In this document: positions 33,179 to 41,861 of the stretch, piece by piece
Layout: each line of letters starts with the position of its first letter
Position numbering within the stretch: the first letter of the stretch is position 1
The notes under the pieces: model-generated
Seen by the model: the letters and a program-made list of their open reading frames with translations, nothing else
Databases searched by the model: none
What the model was told of the DNA's origin: nothing
Position numbers and translations under genes: made by a program
DNA from: Pontibacter ummariensis
Lineage (GTDB): Bacteria > Bacteroidota > Bacteroidia > Cytophagales > Hymenobacteraceae
Direction: 5' to 3'
Length of the DNA stretch: 64,000 nt
Assembly: GCF_900188175.1 (NCBI RefSeq)
Contig: NZ_FZOQ01000006.1
Location: 124,001 to 188,000, forward strand

Positions 33179-33739
33179 CTACAAATTTGTTTTGAACAGT
33201 TTAATTGCAATGGCCAGCAGGATGATTCCGAACACTTTGCGGAGCACGTTCGCACCGTCTTTCCCGAGCTTGCGCTCTATCCAGCTGGAGGATTTAAGCA
33301 CGAGGTAAACAAAGACCAGGTTCAGGACAATGCCAACCAGCACGTTGGGCAGGGAATAAGCAGCCCGTAAGGACAGCAGCGTGGTCATAGTACCGGCCCC
33401 GACAATCAGGGGGAAGGCCAGGGGTACGATGGAGCCACTCTTGGTTTCAGGATCGGTATGGAAAAAGTCCTTGCCCAGGATCATCTCTAGGCCTATTAGG
33501 AAAATAATGATGGCACCTGCCATGGCGAAGGACTGAAAATCAATGCCGAACAGCTGCAGGATAGACTGGCCCAGAAACAGGAAGATGATCATCAGGATAC
33601 CCGATACGACCGTAGCTTTTTCGGACTCAATTTTCCCTTCCCGCTTGCGCAGGTCGATGATGATGGGAATAGATCCGATAATATCGATCACGGCAAAAAG
33701 AATAAGCGTGACAGAGGCTATTTCTTTTAAGCTGAACAT
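33179..33739 (-). CDS. MarC family integral membrane protein
   Basis: A 186-residue polytopic protein with six predicted helices of the MarC/YchE family: FSLKEIASVTLILFAVIDII, PIIIDLRKREGK after helix 1, FLGQSILQLFGIDFQSFAMAG, FPLIVGAGTMTTLLSL as the proline/glycine hallmark, and a final FGIILLAIAIKLF. The family was once linked to multiple antibiotic resistance, but this has not held up, and its transported substrate is unknown. It lies upstream of rnhA on the same strand with a 78-base gap; a shared transcript is possible. Confidence 0.9.
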   Translation of the reverse strand: MFSLKEIASVTLILFAVIDIIGSIPIIIDLRKREGKIESEKATVVSGILMIIFLFLGQSILQLFGIDFQSFAMAGAIIIFLIGLEMILGKDFFHTDPETKSGSIVPLAFPLIVGAGTMTTLLSLRAAYSLPNVLVGIVLNLVFVYLVLKSSSWIERKLGKDGANVLRKVFGIILLAIAIKLFKTNL

Positions 33740-33861
33740 GGCCTGATTGTTAAATTGTGGTTTGTTCCGTTGCTAAGTGGCCGCGGGTACACCTGTGCCA
33801 GACAGGGTCGCTAATGAAGCAAACAGTCCTTGGCGCCACTTAAACGGCAAAGGTAGCAGGC

Positions 33862-34923
33862 TTAGGCGTAATAGTGCAGGAAAAAGCGTTTCAGCTCTTC
33901 GTATTCTTCGTTGAGGATGGCCGGGAAGTTGGCAATCCGGAAGGTATTGCGGGCCCAGGGGCCGTATCCGTTGCCCAGGCGCATGTTGTGGTGCAGGGCC
34001 CGCTTCTTGATATCATCTATCAGCTTCTCGTTCCCCTGTAAAGCTAAGACCGTTTTAGAGCGTACTTCTTCGTTCTCCACCAGTAGCTGAAAATCGGAGA
34101 ACTGCTCAAAGAAGGTATATAGCTCCTGTGCCCGGTCTGTCAACTCCAGGTCAATGGTCTTGATGAACGGCCTGTCTTCGAGCGCCCTCTTCAGCAAGTA
34201 GATATTCAGCACGTTGGGGGTGTGCGTGGTCTGGTAGTTCAGCATCTTCTCGTACATGGATACGAGGCTGTTATAGTGCGCGCGTTCCCCCATTTGCTTT
34301 GCCCGGAAAATAGCCCTGGGAGAGCAGGCCATCACAGCCAGCCCGGCCGGCAGGCCAAAGCACTTTTGGGCAGATGCGAACCAGATGTCTGCTTTAATCA
34401 CCTTCAGGTTCAGGCCCGCCATGCTGGAGGTCGCGTCCACGGCTATAAGCGTGTCGCGGTAGCGGTTGTGCAGGTTCAGGATGGTTGTTGGGCTTACCTG
34501 GGTACCATTAGAGGTTTCGTTGTGGGTAAAACAGATCAGCTCCGTGTCTGCACTAATGTTTAGTTGCTCCACAGGCATAGGAGCATTCAAGTCAAAAGAA
34601 AACCCCTCGGCGGCTGGCCTTAGCTTTTGGGCATACTGATACCACTTTTCCCCGAAAGAGCCGTTGTAGATGTGAGAACTCTTATGCTTGGTCAGGCTCT
34701 GAATCAGCACCTCCCAGCACTCGGTGGCAGAGGAAGTGAAGAAGATGTAGTAATCCTGCGGGATGTTAAGCCGGCGCTTTACCGAGCCTACTACAGCGCG
34801 GGTCATCTGAACAAACTGCTCCCCCCTGTGCGGCGTACTCAGTATACCCTCGTCATACGCATCTACAAGGTAGTTGCGCACCTCGGGGTACACCTTGGAA
34901 GGGCCTGGATAAAAGTTGAGCAT
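33862..34923 (-). CDS. Class V aminotransferase, SerC-like (putative phosphoserine aminotransferase)
   Basis: A 353-residue PLP enzyme. Markers: MLNFYPGPSKVYPEVR and TPHRGEQFVQMTR near the start, TSSATECWEVL in the PLP phosphate region, CFTHNETSNGTQVSP, VDATSSMAGLNL with the PLP-binding Asp, and the Schiff-base lysine in WFASAQKCFGLPAGL. This arrangement resembles phosphoserine aminotransferase, the serine and pyridoxal synthesis enzyme. The divergence leaves open another alanine-type class V role. It is monocistronic; no serA or serB is nearby. Confidence 0.8.
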   Translation of the reverse strand: MLNFYPGPSKVYPEVRNYLVDAYDEGILSTPHRGEQFVQMTRAVVGSVKRRLNIPQDYYIFFTSSATECWEVLIQSLTKHKSSHIYNGSFGEKWYQYAQKLRPAAEGFSFDLNAPMPVEQLNISADTELICFTHNETSNGTQVSPTTILNLHNRYRDTLIAVDATSSMAGLNLKVIKADIWFASAQKCFGLPAGLAVMACSPRAIFRAKQMGERAHYNSLVSMYEKMLNYQTTHTPNVLNIYLLKRALEDRPFIKTIDLELTDRAQELYTFFEQFSDFQLLVENEEVRSKTVLALQGNEKLIDDIKKRALHHNMRLGNGYGPWARNTFRIANFPAILNEEYEELKRFFLHYYA

Positions 34924-35013
34924 AGAGGGAAGTTATAAATAGTATAGTATATATGCTATATTTGTTCTGATAATCTAATATCAAACGAAGGAGCAGCTGT
35001 CTAGGTTACGCCC

Positions 35014-35463
35014 TTAGGCGTTAAAACCAATCCTTTTTGGCTTTTGGCGCTCAAAGTACTGGAGGGCAAGCCGGTAACTTTCCAGCCCGAACCCGGCGAT
35101 ACTGCCCTTACAGTGCGGTGCGATCATGCTCTTATGCCGGAAGGCCTCGCGGGCGTATACATTAGAGATGTGTACCTCTATCACGGGGGTATCAATGGCC
35201 TTAATCGCATCCGAAAGGGCGACAGACGTATGTGTGTAGGCACCGGCATTAAACACAATGCCTTTGTAATCCCCAAACCCCACTTCGTGCAGCTTATCGA
35301 TCAGCGTGCCCTCTGTGTTCGACTGGAAATAAGAAAGCTCCAGTGCCGGAAAGGCTTCTTTCAGTTCGTCGAAATAGTCTTCAAAAGAGCGGTTGCCGTA
35401 CACGGACTTCTCGCGTATGCCCAGCAGGTTCAGGTTTGGGCCGTTCAGGATGAGTATTTTCAT
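35014..35463 (-). CDS. aroQ: 3-dehydroquinate dehydratase, type II
   Basis: The third step of the shikimate pathway, dehydrating 3-dehydroquinate. The ATG at 35461-35463 gives MKILILNGPNLNLLGIRE, the exact family start; upstream codons of the open frame are not family-like. At 149 residues it has the normal dodecameric type II size. The catalytic Tyr is in REKSVYGNRSFEDY near residue 24, NAGAYTHTSVALSDAI supplies substrate contacts, and HISNVYAREAFRHKS holds the catalytic His. It is divergent from xerD with a 185-base spacer. Confidence 0.97.
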   Translation of the reverse strand: MKILILNGPNLNLLGIREKSVYGNRSFEDYFDELKEAFPALELSYFQSNTEGTLIDKLHEVGFGDYKGIVFNAGAYTHTSVALSDAIKAIDTPVIEVHISNVYAREAFRHKSMIAPHCKGSIAGFGLESYRLALQYFERQKPKRIGFNA

Positions 35464-35516
35464 AGAAGGGAAGGTGCTTTTTGCAATTTTCCGAAAAAAC
35501 AAAGGTAAGGATTAAC

Positions 35517-35524
35517 TATCTTTG
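35517..35524 (+). promoter_or_regulatory. Probable -7 promoter box for xerD
   Basis: TATCTTTG is an exact TAnnTTTG match in the aroQ-xerD intergenic region, 125 bases before the xerD ATG. Its position argues that codons of the long open frame before 35649 are leader, not protein. Confidence 0.45.
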
Positions 35525-35648
35525 CTATCGTTTTTGTCAAAAGAATTTAGACAAAGGATTAAGCGCAAGCCGCTTTCCCGTGCTTCGCCGGAAAGGCCTT
35601 CCGTCAGCCTCTTTTGTCCTTCATCTTAAACTCCTTCTTCACAGGAAA

Positions 35649-36548
35649 ATGAACTGGTCTATTTGCAGCAAGCAATTCGGAGAGTATCTGAAGTTGGAGA
35701 AGTCGCTGTCGCGGCACTCAGTGGAAGCGTATGGCCGTGACATTCGCAAGCTGATCGACTTCCTGGACATAAAAGGCCTGGGTGTTTCGCCCGAAGAGGT
35801 AACGCCAGCCCACCTCCGGGACTTTCTGGAGTGGATAGCAGAACTGGGTATGACAGCACACTCGCAGGCCCGCACCCTGTCCGGCATACGCGCCTTTTAC
35901 AAATTCCTGATCATGGAGGACATGCTGCAGACAGACCCCACCGATACCATTGAGGCCCCCAAACTGGATCGGAAGTTGCCCGACACGCTTCACTTCCACG
36001 AGATCGAGCAGTTGTTAGCCGCCATTGACCTTTCTACCCCGGAGGGCACCCGTAACCGGGCCATGCTCGAAACGCTTTACAGCTCCGGATTGCGTGTGTC
36101 GGAGTTGCTTGATCTGCGGATAAGTCACCTTTATGAGGACGCGGGCTTCCTGAAAATAGCCGGTAAGGGCGATAAGGAGCGCCTGGTGCCCATTGGGCGG
36201 GACGCGTTAAAGCACATCAAACTGTACCGCGAGGGCATTCGCTGCCACCTTAAAATCAAGAAAGGGCATGAGGACATCCTGTTTCTGAACCGCAGAGGGG
36301 CGAAGATGTCGCGGGTCATGGTTTTTACCATCATCAAAGACCTGGCTGCCAAGGCAGGCATACAGAAAACAATTAGTCCGCATACCTTCCGCCATTCCTT
36401 TGCCACGCATTTGATAGAAGGCGGTGCTGACCTGCGTGCCGTACAGGAAATGCTGGGCCACGAGTCTATCACTACCACCGAGATCTATACCCACCTGGAC
36501 AGAGACTATCTGAAGCAGGTGATCACAGACTACCACCCAAGAAGTTAA
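35649..36548 (+). CDS. xerD: Tyrosine recombinase XerD
   Basis: With XerC it resolves chromosome dimers at dif during division, a reaction activated by FtsK, whose gene is at 45.2 kb. From the ATG at 35649 the protein has 299 residues: an N-terminal SAM-like core-binding domain (about 1-95; FGEYLKLEKSLSRHSVEAYGRD) and the catalytic domain. Active-site residues are Arg in SSGLRVSELLDLR near 148, Lys in AGKGDKERLVPI near 172, His-x-x-Arg in HTFRHSFATHLIEGG, His in LGHESITTTEIYTH and the Tyr nucleophile there. The open frame extends 56 codons upstream, but that part is not family-like. There is no phage or integron context, so a housekeeping role is favoured. Confidence 0.93.
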   Translation: MNWSICSKQFGEYLKLEKSLSRHSVEAYGRDIRKLIDFLDIKGLGVSPEEVTPAHLRDFLEWIAELGMTAHSQARTLSGIRAFYKFLIMEDMLQTDPTDTIEAPKLDRKLPDTLHFHEIEQLLAAIDLSTPEGTRNRAMLETLYSSGLRVSELLDLRISHLYEDAGFLKIAGKGDKERLVPIGRDALKHIKLYREGIRCHLKIKKGHEDILFLNRRGAKMSRVMVFTIIKDLAAKAGIQKTISPHTFRHSFATHLIEGGADLRAVQEMLGHESITTTEIYTHLDRDYLKQVITDYHPRS

Positions 36549-36657
36549 GTGCCGCTTTCTGTGCTGAAGAAGCTTGCCTGCGAGGCTTTCCGCTAAAGTG
36601 CTCTTATAGTGCTGTTAGTAGAAGTAGCACTCCTGCTAACAAGAGTATTAGGCAAAG

Positions 36658-37098
36658 ATGAACGAAACTGACATGAAGCATCCATTTATAAGTCTGCTGA
36701 TCCTGTTGTTCTCAGTAGGTTTTGTCCACAGGCAGGTTCCAAAAACTCTGAACTGTTCCTGGCTTTAAAAAGCAGGACAGCATATTGTTTGAAGGGGGGA
36801 ATTAGTGTGACTTTGAGTATCTAGCCAAGGCAGTTCACAAAGATCTCAAATTCTATCACGAGCAGAGTGATATTCAACACAGGGAGGCTTTTTTCGGGCT
36901 GGGTTGGGAGAAACTCACGGACTTCAGCACGGGGGACTATGCGTTATTGCATGCAGGTAAAGATGACTGGGTGAGTACACTGGCAGTACTAAGAATGGGT
37001 ATGTCGTTTTCCTGAATGGTGACATTGTTGATAAAGTTTATGAAAAGCTGTTAACAGAGCACCTGTATTTAGGAACGGAGCTTTGGGAGAGAAGGTAG
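36658..37098 (+). pseudogene. Chimeric pseudogene: NTF2-like start fused to a beta-lactamase-like end
   Basis: An ATG at 36658 or 36673 opens a signal peptide (MKHPFISLLILLFSVGF). Two frameshifts near 36740-36770 and a TAG near 36802 interrupt an NTF2-like/DUF4440 sequence (NSELFLAL, KKQDSILFE, CDFEYLAKAVHKDLKFYHEQ, REAFF). Without a stop, the same frame passes into the C-terminal part of a beta-lactamase-type serine hydrolase (GLGWEKL, TGDYALLHAGKDDWVSTLAVL). One further shift then leads to GYVVFLNGDIVDKVYEKLL and ELWERR, ending at TAG 37096-37098. This is best explained by a deletion that joined two neighbouring genes, followed by decay. Family assignments are by recognition of pattern, not search. 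Confidence 0.7.
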
Positions 37099-37255
37099 TA
37101 TGCCTGGGCAAACAACTAGCAAGAAGCTAGCCTGTAGAGAAATGTCGCTAGCATTTCTTAGAACAAGGGGAGGACAGTAGAAGAAATGAAGACTACAGCA
37201 GCTGAAAAATACTTTAAATTGCTTTTTCCGAGCCATCACTAGTTTAAACTGTCTA

Positions 37256-37807
37256 ATGGATCCTTACAAGTCATTTGAAACGGAAAGGTTAATTCTCAAA
37301 CCAACCTCAGAAGAGGATGCTTCTTTCATTTATGAGTTACTAAATACCCCAAAATGGATAAAGTACATAGGTGACAGGAATGTTAAATCCATAGAAGATG
37401 CTGCGGAATACATAAGGCGCAGAATGCGGCCTCAACTGGAGCGGTTAGGTTTCTCGAACTACACAGTGATTCAGAAGGCAGCTAATGTTAAAGTTGGTAC
37501 ATGCGGGCTGTATGACAGAGAAGGTTTGGAAGGAATAGATATAGGCTTTGCGTTTCTGCCCGAACACGAGAAGATGGGATATGCTTTTGAAGCTGCCAAT
37601 GAGATCAAACGAGCTGGTATTGAAGAGTTCGGGATATCTGAGCTGAAAGCCATTACCATAAAAGACAACTTCGCTTCTCAAAAGTTACTAAAAAAGCTGG
37701 GGTTTTATTTCTGCAGAACAACGTTCTTGCCAAATGACGATGAAGAGCTTCTGTTATTTAAGTACGATCATAAAGCAGAGCAGGCTGCCGCAACAAGGAC
37801 TGTGTAA
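37256..37807 (+). CDS. GNAT family N-acetyltransferase (RimJ/RimL type)
   Basis: A 183-residue acetyl-CoA-dependent acyltransferase. It starts MDPYKSFETERLILKPTSEEDASF, the usual RimJ/RimL beginning. GLEGIDIGFAFLPEHEKMGYAFEAANEI spans the acetyl-CoA pyrophosphate loop (cited in part), and KAITIKDNFASQKLLKKLGF is the C-terminal GNAT segment. Substrates of this subgroup range from ribosomal protein N-termini to small amines; none can be assigned here. It starts the accessory stretch that follows xerD and lies directly after a pseudogene. Confidence 0.88.
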   Translation: MDPYKSFETERLILKPTSEEDASFIYELLNTPKWIKYIGDRNVKSIEDAAEYIRRRMRPQLERLGFSNYTVIQKAANVKVGTCGLYDREGLEGIDIGFAFLPEHEKMGYAFEAANEIKRAGIEEFGISELKAITIKDNFASQKLLKKLGFYFCRTTFLPNDDEELLLFKYDHKAEQAAATRTV

Positions 37808-37959
37808 AGGGAGGAAGCCTTCGGCAAGTTCAATCGCTTAGCAAGCGTTGTCTTTAAGGTGCTTAAAGAGCATAGAGACCCGCTATCTGGTCTTTGCGAG
37901 TTCGTTTCATTCGGCTTTTATGCTTTTAAGAAGACAGGACACCAAAACAATAATAAGAA

Positions 37960-38004
37960 GAAAGTCCATTATCAGTTGAGATTCAAGACGGATAATGGAC
38001 TTTC
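37960..38004. terminator. Terminator-like hairpin between GNAT and oxidoreductase genes
   Basis: Perfect 14-bp arms GAAAGTCCATTATC (37960-37973) and GATAATGGACTTTC (37991-38004) with a 17-base loop lie between two convergent genes. The stem is long but AT-rich. Confidence 0.6.
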
Positions 38005-38044
38005 CTCTAATATGATCGGAAGCAGGAAAGGGCTGAGGCAGTAC

Positions 38045-39163
38045 TTATAATTTCAGGTCCACCTTTTTACCTGTTTTCGCTGCCAGGTAGATGGCGTCAA
38101 TAATTTTAAGGTCTTTTAACCCTTCTTCGCCATCCACAGGCACCACGGGTTTTTTGCCATCCAGTATAATTCCTGCCATTTCATCCATTTGTATGGTTTG
38201 GTGGGTGTAGTGCGGCTGGGTTAACTCTCCTTTATGCGTGCGGCCTTTGATAGGGCCATAGCCGGTGGCCGGCTGCAACTCAGCAAAACCGTCCTGCCCG
38301 TTTAGGAAAAAGCGGTCCAGGTTACCCATGTTGTAGGTCGACAAACAGGAGGCAACCGCTCCACCAGGGAAACCCAGCTGGAACTGGATCGTCTCGTCTA
38401 CGCCTTCTTTAAATTTCACCTCGTCGGTTTTTGTCTCTACTGCTGTTACCCAAACCGGGTCTTCGCCTACCATGTAGCGGGCCCCGTTAATGGAGTAAAT
38501 GCCAATGTCCATGAGCGAACCGCCTCCGGCTAATTGCTTGTTAAGTCGCCACTGGGTAGGATCTCCTATTCTAAAGCCGGACAGCCCCTGAAAGAACATG
38601 ATCTTGCCCAGTTCCCCTGCTTGGCGCATCCGGATTACCTCCAGTGTTTTGGGCTCGAAGTGCATTCTGTAGCCCACCAGCAGTTTCACGTTGGCTTTGT
38701 TGCAGGCATCCACCATTTCCTGTCCTTCTTTGGCGTTGACGGCCATGGGCTTTTCACAGATAACGTGTTTACCAGCCCTGGCCGCCCGAATCACGTGGTT
38801 GTGGTGGAGGGAGTTCGGCGTGATTACGTACACGGCATCGACATCTGGATTGTCTTTTATGCGGTCGAAGTTCTCGTAGTTATAGCAGTTCTTCGCCGGA
38901 ATGCCGTACTTGCTCTGCCAGTCTTTGATCTTGGAGGGCGTGCCACTGATCACTCCTGTTACTTTAGCCCTCTTGCAGGACTGCATCGCCTCGGCAACCC
39001 GGTTACCGTAGCTGCCTAAGCCCATAATGGCCACCCGCAGTACCGGTCCCTCATAGGGTTGCTTGTAAAACGCTTCTGTAAGTGTTGAGCCAGAAAGGCT
39101 TAAAAAGGGCAAGCCTATTGCCGAAAAGGTAAGCTTTTGCAGAAAGTCTCGACGTGAATCCAT
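38045..39163 (-). CDS. Gfo/Idh/MocA family oxidoreductase with Tat-like signal
   Basis: A 372-residue NAD(P)-dependent sugar or polyol oxidoreductase. The first 25 residues (SRRDFLQKLTFSAIGLPFLSL) form a twin-arginine-type signal, suggesting folded export to the periplasm with its cofactor. The mature part has the Rossmann motif RVAIMGLGSYGNRVAEA, the conserved EKPMAVNAKEGQEMVDAC with the catalytic Lys-Pro, and a C-terminal alpha/beta domain (LSGFRIGDPTQWRLNKQLAGGG; GSLMDIGIYSING). Proteins of this type with Tat signals, such as glucose-fructose oxidoreductase, use tightly bound NADP. The substrate is unknown, and no sugar genes are adjacent. Confidence 0.88.
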   Translation of the reverse strand: MDSRRDFLQKLTFSAIGLPFLSLSGSTLTEAFYKQPYEGPVLRVAIMGLGSYGNRVAEAMQSCKRAKVTGVISGTPSKIKDWQSKYGIPAKNCYNYENFDRIKDNPDVDAVYVITPNSLHHNHVIRAARAGKHVICEKPMAVNAKEGQEMVDACNKANVKLLVGYRMHFEPKTLEVIRMRQAGELGKIMFFQGLSGFRIGDPTQWRLNKQLAGGGSLMDIGIYSINGARYMVGEDPVWVTAVETKTDEVKFKEGVDETIQFQLGFPGGAVASCLSTYNMGNLDRFFLNGQDGFAELQPATGYGPIKGRTHKGELTQPHYTHQTIQMDEMAGIILDGKKPVVPVDGEEGLKDLKIIDAIYLAAKTGKKVDLKL

Positions 39164-39581
39164 GCCAGAATGTTTTATGTGAAGAATAATGCTAACTTGA
39201 AGTAGTATTCAATTTAAACAAATAATTTATAAATATAATACCTTTTGGTAGCCTTTGTTTTAATCAAGTTGTTATAAATCAGGTAGTAACTACAGCATGT
39301 GTTTGTTGGCTGGGCAAGCATCTGCTAGGCGCAGGAAAAGCTGTAAATAATGTGCGTGGTAAGGTAGCATGCTGTTCGCTGAAGGAGAGCCTAATGTTTT
39401 GGCCCAAGCCTTAGCAGGCGTAGCGTTAGACGAAGCTTAAAAGAAGTTTATCTGCTTAAATAAAGCAGGTATAAGCCAGATAGTTATTGCCTTTATCTGC
39501 TATATTAGGTCCTGTAAACGGCAAGATTCTGTTGGGGCGGGACATAGAATGCCATAACAGTTCGCACAGGATAACAAAGGG
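39164..39581. other. Intergenic region, 418 bp, nothing supported
   Basis: An AT-rich part (39200-39270) and a mixed part contain only very short open stretches, for example 22 codons from the ATG near 39369. I see no RNA gene, terminator or consensus promoter that I would defend. Confidence 0.4.
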
Positions 39582-40619
39582 ATGTATCACATTACACAAG
39601 CTACACTAGACACAATCGTAACTAAAACGGCCTCACACAAAAACATACATGGGGCTGTTTTTCATGTTTCCTCTTTAGACAATTCCTTGGGACTGACAAG
39701 TGCACAGGGTAATATTGGGATTGAAGACCAATATTATATAGCAAGCATTAACAAGCTGATGGTCTCAGCGTTGATACTTCGGCTTTGCCACGAAAACACT
39801 ATAAGCTTATCGGATAAGATATCTGAATACTTTCCTTTGGAAGTGATGAAGGGGTTGTTGAAGCTTGGTGACAAGGACTACTCAGACGAAATTACCATAC
39901 AGCATTTAATATCGCATACCTCAGGATTGCCTTGTTACTTAATAGACAAGCAACCTGGCGGGGGCAAAAACATGGACCTGATCTTGAACGGGGAAAATCA
40001 ATCCTGGCCCTTTGATAAGGTGATTGCTGTGACGAAAGAAATGAAACCGAAGTTCCCGCCTGGCAAGAAAGGGAAAGCGAATTACGCTGAGACAAACTTC
40101 CGGTTGCTGGAAAGGATTCATGAACTAGTGACAGGGAAGCCCATCCGCCAATCACTTACAGAATTATTTAAAGAACTGGGTATGCGCAACACTGTTGTGC
40201 TGCCGTCCGCAAAGGCGGACAACTGTTTGCCGGTTTACTTTAAGCAAACTCAAATTACCATTGATGCCTACTGGAAGTCTACTAATAAAGACATCGCCAG
40301 TACAGCACAAGACCTGATGCTGTTTTTAAAAGCGTTTTTTCAAGGGCACTTTTTCCAGGAAAAGAACTTGGTAGGGCTTGAGAAATGGAATACCATCTTT
40401 TTTCCCTTTAAATATGGCATTGGAGTTCAACTGTTCTACATACCAAGGATACTGTCACCGTTCAAAGCAGTGCCTAAAATTATTGGGCATTGTGGTTCTG
40501 CAGGTACCATAGCGTTCTTTGTTCCTGAAAAGAAGGCTTTTATAACTGGTACAGTTAACCAAACCGCCAACAATCAAGTCGCTTTTCAAACACTCATGAA
40601 AATAATAAACAAGCTATAA
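39582..40619 (+). CDS. Serine hydrolase (beta-lactamase/class C-like)
   Basis: A 345-residue protein of the beta-lactamase-related serine hydrolase family. The nucleophile motif SxxK is SINK at residues 55-58 (YYIASINKLM), with SHTSGLPCYL as the family's conserved loop. The Tyr motif is NYAETNFRLL near 168, where Y-A-E replaces the usual Y-x-N. The third motif is GHCGSAGTIAFF near 306, replacing K-T-G. No signal peptide is seen, unlike true beta-lactamases, so a cytoplasmic esterase or peptidase role is more likely. A decayed relative of this family lies at 36.9-37.1 kb. Confidence 0.85.
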   Translation: MYHITQATLDTIVTKTASHKNIHGAVFHVSSLDNSLGLTSAQGNIGIEDQYYIASINKLMVSALILRLCHENTISLSDKISEYFPLEVMKGLLKLGDKDYSDEITIQHLISHTSGLPCYLIDKQPGGGKNMDLILNGENQSWPFDKVIAVTKEMKPKFPPGKKGKANYAETNFRLLERIHELVTGKPIRQSLTELFKELGMRNTVVLPSAKADNCLPVYFKQTQITIDAYWKSTNKDIASTAQDLMLFLKAFFQGHFFQEKNLVGLEKWNTIFFPFKYGIGVQLFYIPRILSPFKAVPKIIGHCGSAGTIAFFVPEKKAFITGTVNQTANNQVAFQTLMKIINKL

Positions 40620-40677
40620 GCCAGGCGATTATCACGACCAATGAAGGAACACTACCTTGGCTTCCACTCTAAATGCC

Positions 40678-41238
40678 ATGAAAATAGAAAAAGAAAAAAT
40701 GCTTTCAGGCGAGTTGTATGATGCGCTCGATAAACAACTCTCAGAGGAAAGGTTGCAGGCAAGGCGACTCCTCAAACAACTTAATGACAGCCGGGAAGAC
40801 CAGGTAGCAGCGCGAACTCGCGTTCTTAAAGAACTGATTCCGGAAGCAGGGGAAGGCTTGTGGATACAGCCGCCATTCTATTGCGACTATGGGACGAATA
40901 TAAAAATTGGCGAAAAGGTATTTTTCAACTTTAATTGTGTGGTGCTCGATGTGATGCCAGTAATAATTGGCAGCAGGACCTTGTTTGGGCCAAACGTGCA
41001 GCTTTACACGGCGGCGCACCCCATGAATCATAAAGAGCGAGCTTCAGGGCTTGAGTTTGCCAAGCCGATCACTATTGGAGAAGACGTTTGGCTAGGGGGC
41101 AGTGTTGTGGTATGTCCTGGTGTCACAATTGGAGACCGGGCTGTAATTGGGGCCGGAAGCGTGGTAACCAAAGATATTCCCTCCGATGTGTTTGCTGCGG
41201 GTAATCCTTGCCGGGTGATCCGGCATTTAGAAGAATAG
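40678..41238 (+). CDS. Sugar O-acetyltransferase (maltose/galactoside acetyltransferase type)
   Basis: A 186-residue left-handed beta-helix (hexapeptide repeat) acetyltransferase using acetyl-CoA. The ATG at 40678 gives MKIEKEKMLSGELYDALD, the normal Mac N-terminal domain. A TTG 21 bases upstream is also possible. Further marks are PFYCDYGTNIKIGEKVFFNFN, the catalytic His in YTAAHPMN, KPITIGEDVWLGGSVVVCPGV and the C-terminal FAAGNPCRVIRHL. It acetylates sugars or related hydroxyl acceptors; the true acceptor is unknown. It lies in the accessory block, 58 bases after the serine hydrolase gene. Confidence 0.92.
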   Translation: MKIEKEKMLSGELYDALDKQLSEERLQARRLLKQLNDSREDQVAARTRVLKELIPEAGEGLWIQPPFYCDYGTNIKIGEKVFFNFNCVVLDVMPVIIGSRTLFGPNVQLYTAAHPMNHKERASGLEFAKPITIGEDVWLGGSVVVCPGVTIGDRAVIGAGSVVTKDIPSDVFAAGNPCRVIRHLEE

Positions 41239-41326
41239 CGCCCAGCTAGAACCATTAAAGCTGCCTTCTTTTGAAAGAAACCTTAGCAAGAGCTTACGGG
41301 AAATATAAAATCAACATTTAATAGGA

Positions 41327-41785
41327 ATGATCAGAGCATATAGCAGTAACGACAAAGGAAAGCTCGTTGAGCTTTTACGGCTCAATACGCCGGAGTTCTT
41401 TCATCCGGATGAGGAAAAGGATTTTATCGAGTACCTTGAGCAGGAAGCCGAAAACTATTTTGTGGTTGAAGACGCAGGAATGTTGGTGGGAGCAGGCGGG
41501 TTTAATGGCGGATTTGATAACGGGAGAACGGTTCGGATCTCCTGGGATATCATTCACCCTGACTACCAGGGAAAAGGTATCGGAAAAAAACTGACACGCT
41601 ATAGAATTGATCAGATCAGGGAGGACCCTGCCGTAAAGAAAATTGTTGTGCGAACGACCCAGTTGGTGTATGGATTTTATCAGAAGATTGGCTTTGAGTT
41701 AGAAAAAGTAGAAAAAGATTACTGGGCAGAAGGGTTCGACCTTTACCAGATGAAGCTAGACCTGAACAAAGCTTCTTCAAGCTAG
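41327..41785 (+). CDS. GNAT family N-acetyltransferase
   Basis: A 152-residue acetyltransferase. It starts MIRAYSSNDKGKLVELLRLN. The acetyl-CoA-binding region is DIIHPDYQGKGIGKKLTRYRID near residues 75-95, with the conserved Q/RxxGxG/A pattern (QGKGIG). The C-terminal YGFYQKIGFELEKVEKDYW is usual for GNATs. Substrate unknown. It is one of two GNAT genes in the accessory block; they are not close paralogues by eye. Confidence 0.88.
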   Translation: MIRAYSSNDKGKLVELLRLNTPEFFHPDEEKDFIEYLEQEAENYFVVEDAGMLVGAGGFNGGFDNGRTVRISWDIIHPDYQGKGIGKKLTRYRIDQIREDPAVKKIVVRTTQLVYGFYQKIGFELEKVEKDYWAEGFDLYQMKLDLNKASSS

Positions 41786-41861
41786 AACCAGGTTATGCTG
41801 TTTAAAGATGCCTTTTCCCATACACGCTACAGCAGGCCAGGCTTGCTATAACCCCCTCCGT

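Noticed and set aside
35481..35648. 56-codon N-terminal extension of xerD
   Set aside because: The added residues are not tyrosine-recombinase-like, and a promoter-like TATCTTTG lies within this stretch, so the ATG at 35649 is preferred.
35649..36548. xerD as an integrase of a mobile element
   Set aside because: It has the length and motifs of chromosomal XerD and no attachment site, excisionase or phage genes beside it.
39164..39581. Possible short gene (22 codons) near 39369
   Set aside because: Too short, preceded by a stop, and with no homology signal that I can see.
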